Assembly: GCA_041653935.1 (NCBI GenBank)
Contig: JBAZEO010000005.1
Coordinates: forward strand, 1 to 64,000
From: JAYEHL01 sp041653935
Lineage (GTDB): Bacteria; Chloroflexota; Dehalococcoidia; E44-bin15
Direction of reading: 5' to 3'
Length of the DNA stretch: 64,000 bases
In this document: one piece after another, positions 59,719-64,000 of the stretch
Numbering within the stretch: the first letter of the stretch is position 1
How the letters are laid out: each line of letters begins with the position of its first letter
Notes under the pieces: generated by a model
Database searches by the model: none
The model's input: only the letters and a program-made list of their open reading frames with translations
Told to the model about the DNA's origin: nothing
Position numbers and translations under genes: made by a program

Positions 59719-61154
59719 AGTTGTTTCCTCCACTCACAGACGAGGTTTGTTAGCTTCTGGTGTTCTGTGCAGTCCCTGATACTATCCGCAAGCCCGGTAT
59801 CACCGAGGATTTCCTTGATCCAGCACGTAAAGTCCCCCCGCTCCAGATGGAACTGGACAGAATCCTTAGGCACGACGGATAAAAGCTCGCAGAACTGGTC
59901 AAGACTGTATGCCGTATAACCGACAAAACCGGAAGGAGAATTGAAATGGAATGCAGTTTCGGGGGATAGTGAGCGCAGTGTTCTTGCTGCCTTGCGGTTT
60001 TTTGTGAATCGTATGTTACGTTCCTCATAATCTGCAAGAATTCTCATGTAGTTCCTGAACGCTTCTTCTCCTGAGAGATAACAGAAATACGAATGCACTT
60101 CGCCACAGGAACCGGACTTTGATGACATATAGTAGAAGTGATCGCTCGTCTGGAGATATCGCCAGACCTGCGTATCCTTTGCAAAGGTACGTGCAGCCTC
60201 AATGGCATAAAAAGCCGTCCGCTGCCTGTCGTTTCCCATCCAGGCAGATGTATCCTTCTCGATATCAGCCCAGGAGATTGTCTCGGTCACATCGATTGTG
60301 CCCACCGGTGAATATTCCGCAAGCACCTTCGATGGCAGCACGGTAGAAACATTCTGTGCCAAAAGTTCCCCGGGAAGATGCCGCAGGAATTCGAAGATGC
60401 CGGTTTCCGGCCACAAATGCTCCCCAAACGATTCGTAGTCTATAAAGATATTCACGACGTCACCCGGAGCTTGTGCGACCCATCGTGCATAGGTATCTGC
60501 CGTCAGGGGATACATGTCCCATGAACTGTTTGCGAACCGGAAAGCAATGTCATCTGATAACCGGGTGTTCCGGAGAAATACAGGGATGTCCCTGCAGGTA
60601 TACAGGTAATCAGGGCTTCTCCAGTCCAGGATGCGATCTACCCCTTCGGTAAAAATCCCGGCAAAACCCATATCCTTGATGATTGTTGCGATCTCGTTAT
60701 TGAACGTAAACTCAGTGTTTTCAAAGATTACAGGGTCTGCATGGAACAAGTCATGCATCAGATTGGCATGCATCCGGACCTGTTCAACAAATTCGGTTTT
60801 GTCATGGAAACAGCTGGCAATACTATGGTAATATGTCTGGGCGACGATCTCCGCATTCCTGTGTCTGGCAACCTGCCCGAACAGGGCAAGGGCATCCGGG
60901 CTCCATTTTTCAAGCTGTTCGATAAGGGTGCCGGAAAATGAGAAGGCACATGAGAATCCCTCGTCCATCATGTCCAGTATCATCGTGGTTGCAGGTATGT
61001 AGCATTTTTCCGCGATACGGAGCAGGAGATCCCGGTTGACCGCATCAAAATACAGGTTCGCTAAATCTTTTTTCTTTACCTTTGGATCCGGCGCAAAGTG
61101 CCTGTTCAGCCGGTACGGCTGGTGTACCTCGAATCCCATAGTTAGTGCGGGCAT
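59700..61154 (-). CDS. GH57 alpha-amylase-type glycosidase
   Basis: 484 residues. GH57 conserved regions are visible in order: HQPYR (region 1), GQVARHRNAEIVAQTYYHS (region 2), IFENTEFTFNNEI (region 3, likely nucleophile Glu), FIDYESFGEHLWPE (region 4, likely acid/base Asp). The C-terminal domain includes CGEVHSYFCYLSGEEAFRNY. Acts on alpha-1,4-glucan; hydrolysis or transfer cannot be told apart. First gene of the six-gene minus-strand operon after a 230-nt leader. Ends with TAG, overlapping the GT4 gene. ATG at 61139 is an alternative start. Confidence 0.88.
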   Translation of the reverse strand: MPALTMGFEVHQPYRLNRHFAPDPKVKKKDLANLYFDAVNRDLLLRIAEKCYIPATTMILDMMDEGFSCAFSFSGTLIEQLEKWSPDALALFGQVARHRNAEIVAQTYYHSIASCFHDKTEFVEQVRMHANLMHDLFHADPVIFENTEFTFNNEIATIIKDMGFAGIFTEGVDRILDWRSPDYLYTCRDIPVFLRNTRLSDDIAFRFANSSWDMYPLTADTYARWVAQAPGDVVNIFIDYESFGEHLWPETGIFEFLRHLPGELLAQNVSTVLPSKVLAEYSPVGTIDVTETISWADIEKDTSAWMGNDRQRTAFYAIEAARTFAKDTQVWRYLQTSDHFYYMSSKSGSCGEVHSYFCYLSGEEAFRNYMRILADYEERNIRFTKNRKAARTLRSLSPETAFHFNSPSGFVGYTAYSLDQFCELLSVVPKDSVQFHLERGDFTCWIKEILGDTGLADSIRDCTEHQKLTNLVCEWRKQLWNYLN

Positions 61155-61274
61155 ACCTGTATTCTATCCTCCATTAAAGACTGGCATGGGGGAGCCAAGC
61201 CTTGCCAGAACCCGGGAGCCGTGTGATGCCTTCTGCGCCTGTTTGCAACAGTTATCAAGCTAAAAAAACCCTGA

Positions 61275-61291
61275 TGAACAATACCTGTTCA
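61275..61291 (-). promoter_or_regulatory. Inverted repeat in the sugar-operon leader
   Basis: TGAACA-ATACC-TGTTCA, perfect 6-bp arms, extended by CCTGA/TCAGG on the outside. Lies ~120 bp before the GH57 start and ~120 bp after the TATA box. Candidate operator for a sugar-responsive regulator. Confidence 0.4.
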
Positions 61292-61409
61292 GGCAGACTA
61301 AATGAAAGTCGGTTTGCCGACATTCATACTAAATCAGAGAGAGATCCTGCACGGGGTTCTGTACTATACGAATTCTCTTCATCAGTCATAGTGAGAGTAA
61401 CCGCGAGAG

Positions 61410-61418
61410 TATATAAAA
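61410..61418 (-). promoter_or_regulatory. TATA box of the sugar operon
   Basis: Minus-strand TTTTATATA within an AT-rich block, a good match to the archaeal box A. It predicts transcription from about 61385 and a ~230-nt leader for the GH57 gene. The rest of 61155-61599 has no gene. Confidence 0.5.
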
Positions 61419-61599
61419 TCTTTTCCTGGTTGCAAGTTTTGAAGAGAGAAAAATATTATTTTGGAGGATTTCGATTAACCACATGAAATGCGGATTCAAT
61501 TCACGTATGCACGACGAAATTTTGATTGAGACTTCATCTGAAAGCAGGATTTGGTGAAATCATCTTTGAATACTATCAACAATCTGGCGAATTTTTCAA

Positions 61600-62853
61600 T
61601 CAGAACCGGTCTGCAACGAATGCGGTGGATGAAAGAATGTCGCCAAACCCGGTTGTCTTATTTATATTTTGTGAAATGTATGTGGGAACGAGCACCACCA
61701 CCCGCTCATCAACACGGAAAACCCCCGGGGTCTCATCCGGACCAAACACTTCACGGACAGCAGCGTACGCCAAAAGCCCTTCTCGCGACAGGATCTGGTC
61801 TCCCAATCCCGCTGTGTCGGCAGTCACCCGTGCTGCAAGGAGAAGGGCATCCCGTGATAATTCCGGTTTTTTTGTTCCGGATTTCAGGATAAGAATATAA
61901 TAACCGAAGGTATGGAGATGAATCCGGGGCACACCCGTAGCATCTGCAAGAGCGATCGCATCATGCACGCAGGCAACAGGAGAAGAGGGCAGTATAGTCG
62001 TGGACGCCGGATCAGTTGCCCGCAACACCTGTATGAACAACCCCAGTTCCCGTTCATTGAGCCCGATACTGTCAGTATTCGGGATGATATGGCGAAGCAT
62101 CATCGTCATCACATGCCGGTCTGCACCAGAGACGCATTCAACATGTGTCCGCATGAGGGGATGAACACTGCGGATCATCCGAATCTGCCGTGCTGCGGTC
62201 ACAAATTCCTGTTCCGTTCGCAGGTACTGGTAGCCTGAGAGAAATGCACGCCGGCAGGAACGAATCTGTTCCAGAAATGAATCCATTGAAGCATCAGGTA
62301 TGATTACCGTCGATGGATCATGGACAGGAGACACGATGAACCGGTTGTTCCGCGGGACAACATAGTCAGCCAGCGGTACCAGACCCGGTGAGTATTCGAA
62401 TATCAGGTGGATTATATCAGGACGATCGTTCGCTCCGGGTTCAAACGTCTGAGGAATGATACCAGCATTCTGTAGCATGGCACAGGTCTCTGGGCCGGCA
62501 CCGGGTACAGCACAGGTAACTGACGGGATGCCAAGTCTGCACAGGTGAACGGCAGCAATTCCTGCCTGGCCTCCCACAGAGAGCGTACCGGAACGGGAAA
62601 AAGATTCTGAAAGTTTAAGATATACTGACGGTTCGCTGATAAACACCTCATCAGCAGAACAGTACCTCATTGATTGTTTCAGTCGGTCGGGTATCGCACC
62701 GAATCCCTGCACTGCAAGATGTTCAAAGGATCTCAGTATATCGGGTGTCACCGGAATAATCCGGTCGATATTGGCATTGAACCCGGTAATTACCGGATCC
62801 AGCTGCGGTTTTTGCAGGGAGCGATACAGGGTCTCCCAGACACTGGCGATCAA
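61600..62853 (-). CDS. ADP-dependent phosphofructokinase/glucokinase
   Basis: 417 residues from a TTG at 62853, preceded by AGGAAAGGTGA; the longer GTG start at 62874 would put that ribosome-binding sequence inside the gene. ADP-PFK/GK family: VITGFNANIDRIIPVTPDIL, LSVGGQAGIAAVHLCRLGIP, HLIFEYSPGL, AFLSGYQYLR, HVECVSGADRHVM, DSIGLNERELGLF and the C-terminal catalytic NKTTGFGDILSS with Asp. Uses ADP to phosphorylate glucose or fructose-6-phosphate in the modified archaeal Embden-Meyerhof pathway; which sugar is used cannot be decided. Divergent from the glucan phosphorylase. Confidence 0.88.
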   Translation of the reverse strand: MIASVWETLYRSLQKPQLDPVITGFNANIDRIIPVTPDILRSFEHLAVQGFGAIPDRLKQSMRYCSADEVFISEPSVYLKLSESFSRSGTLSVGGQAGIAAVHLCRLGIPSVTCAVPGAGPETCAMLQNAGIIPQTFEPGANDRPDIIHLIFEYSPGLVPLADYVVPRNNRFIVSPVHDPSTVIIPDASMDSFLEQIRSCRRAFLSGYQYLRTEQEFVTAARQIRMIRSVHPLMRTHVECVSGADRHVMTMMLRHIIPNTDSIGLNERELGLFIQVLRATDPASTTILPSSPVACVHDAIALADATGVPRIHLHTFGYYILILKSGTKKPELSRDALLLAARVTADTAGLGDQILSREGLLAYAAVREVFGPDETPGVFRVDERVVVLVPTYISQNINKTTGFGDILSSTAFVADRF

Positions 62854-62874
62854 AATAACGTCACCTTTCCTCAC

Positions 62875-62996
62875 GCCAAGTGGGATGTTACGAGATTATA
62901 ATGTTATTATGCGGTTCTCGCTTTTCATGTTCGTTTGTTCTTCCAATAGTATTAATCATGACATTATCCACATTAAAGTCAGGAAGGTATACACAC
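62875..62996. promoter_or_regulatory. Divergent promoter region
   Basis: AT-rich 120 bp between the ADP-dependent kinase and glucan phosphorylase, with TTATAATGTTATTATG near 62895-62910 as a possible TATA area for both. AGGAAGG at 62981-62987 is the ribosome-binding site of the rightward gene. Confidence 0.4.
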
Positions 62997-64000
62997 ATGG
63001 CCGATCAGAATAACCGACTGGCTGATAAATTTCCCCATGTTCCGGAACGGATATCCGGTCTCGTCGATCTGGCATACAATCTCTGGTGGAGCTGGCACCC
63101 GGAAGCACGGGTACTCTTTAAGCAGATCAACCAACAGGCATGGAAAAAAAGTGTCCATAATCCCGTTAAAATGCTCAGGGAGATGCCCCCTGAATTTCTT
63201 GATAGTCTTCTTTTAAATCCGGAATACCTCCATCGTTATGACATCATTATGAACCGTTTTTCCCAGTACCTGACGGACCGGAATGGCTGGTTTTCGGAAC
63301 ATTACCCAAAACGCAAATCTCTTACCATTGCATATTTTTCTGCGGAATATGGTCTCCACCACTCACTTCCTTTTTATGCGGGTGGTCTCGGGTTCCTCGC
63401 GGGGGACCATTTAAAGGAATGCAGCGATCTGGGTGTTCCGCTGGTAGCTGTGGGATTCATGTATTCAGAAGGATACCTCCACCAGCATATTCGCCCCGAT
63501 GGTTGGCAGGATAATATCACTGAAGTGCTGGACCGCGATGCGGCACCGATTATAAGGGTTCTCTCTCGTTCCGGAGACCAGATGGTGATACGGGTACCCT
63601 TCATTGAACCCCCTGTTTATGTCGCCGTGTGGAGGGTTAATGTAGGCAAGATTCCTCTCTATCTGCTGGATACTGATATTACTGCAAACATTCCTGAATA
63701 CAGGACTATCTCCCATCGCCTTTACACAGAGCAGCCCGAACAACGTCTGCGACAGGAAATAGTACTCGGGATCGGGGGACAAAAAGTACTCAAGGATCTG
63801 GGAATAGAGTTTTCAGCCCTGCATCTCAATGAAGGGCATCCGGCGTTTGCCCAGTTGGAGCGGATGAGGGAACGGGTGGAAAAAGGCATGACATTTGAGG
63901 CTGCCCTGGCGCAGGTGAGAGGGACTTCGGTCTTTACTACCCATACTCCGGTTCCCGCAGGAAATGATATTTTCCCCTTTGATCTCGTAGGCAAATATTT
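62997..64000 (+). CDS. glgP: Alpha-glucan (glycogen) phosphorylase, partial
   Basis: 334 residues up to the window edge; the gene continues beyond 64000. ATG 62997 has AGGAAGG 9 nt upstream. N-terminal DUF3417 domain (VPERISGLVDLAYNLWWSWH), then the GT35 catalytic start: TIAYFSAEYGLHHSLPFYAG, GLGFLAGDHLKECSDLGVPL, GYLHQHIRPDGWQD, LHLNEGHPAFAQLE and TTHTPVPAGNDIF. Releases glucose-1-phosphate from alpha-glucan using phosphate. Transcribed away from the sugar operon and functionally tied to it. Confidence 0.92.
   Translation, partial: MADQNNRLADKFPHVPERISGLVDLAYNLWWSWHPEARVLFKQINQQAWKKSVHNPVKMLREMPPEFLDSLLLNPEYLHRYDIIMNRFSQYLTDRNGWFSEHYPKRKSLTIAYFSAEYGLHHSLPFYAGGLGFLAGDHLKECSDLGVPLVAVGFMYSEGYLHQHIRPDGWQDNITEVLDRDAAPIIRVLSRSGDQMVIRVPFIEPPVYVAVWRVNVGKIPLYLLDTDITANIPEYRTISHRLYTEQPEQRLRQEIVLGIGGQKVLKDLGIEFSALHLNEGHPAFAQLERMRERVEKGMTFEAALAQVRGTSVFTTHTPVPAGNDIFPFDLVGKY

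Overview
The window looks like the chromosome of a methanogenic archaeon of the order Methanomicrobiales, probably close to Methanoregula. Three things support this: a methanogenesis marker 8 gene (DUF2099), archaeal sugar enzymes (ADP-dependent sugar kinase, cupin-type glucose-6-phosphate isomerase, GH57 amylase, archaeal phosphoribulokinase), and many PAS-rich histidine kinases of the type common in this order. No rRNA, tRNA, CRISPR array or intact insertion sequence was seen.

Region 1 (1-16 kb). A decayed left edge carries a partial copy of a DUF998 gene. It is followed by an overlapping operon of three giant REC-PAS histidine kinases (1393-12831), a truncated PAS protein, a RecA-fold DUF7504/DUF835-like gene, the full DUF998 gene and the DUF2099 gene. 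Region 2 (16.5-19.6 kb) holds small genes and debris: a membrane-anchored protein, a DUF4013 gene with an internal TAG, a hicBA pair with a broken toxin, and gene fragments. Region 3 (19.6-26.7 kb) is a tightly overlapping stressosome operon: RsbR, RsbS, RsbT, an RsbT-like ATPase fused to a SpoIIE/PP2C phosphatase, an RsbT-like ATPase fused to a hybrid histidine kinase with two receivers, and a REC-PAS kinase whose phosphoacceptor histidine is replaced.

Region 4 (26.7-35.6 kb) is an accessory island. A broken hicAB pair, UPF0175/DUF3368, an AAA/DUF4143 ATPase, a DUF234 ATPase, HepT/MntA, and an AF2212-like antitoxin with a PIN toxin lie one after another. Most are separated by short remnants of histidine-kinase 3' ends, and the HepT/MntA pair sits between two ~200-bp direct repeats. 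This is the most unusual architecture in the window.

Region 5 (35.7-53.5 kb) is a second signalling block: seven kinases or response regulators (one with a MASE3 membrane sensor, two with HisKA_2-type features, one a bacterial-style hybrid with Hpt) and a 965-residue HEAT-repeat protein. Many PAS modules are shared between distant kinases, so the family appears to evolve by shuffling and recombination.

Region 6 (53.8-64 kb) is a carbohydrate cluster on the minus strand: ADP-dependent sugar kinase, GH57 amylase, two GT4 glycosyltransferases (one glycogen-synthase-like), a debranching enzyme, phosphoribulokinase, and a frameshifted cupin-type glucose-6-phosphate isomerase. A glycogen phosphorylase is divergent and runs off the right end. 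Together these would make and break glycogen and feed hexose and pentose phosphates. The phosphoribulokinase points to the RuBisCO-linked reductive hexulose-phosphate pathway described in Methanospirillum and relatives.
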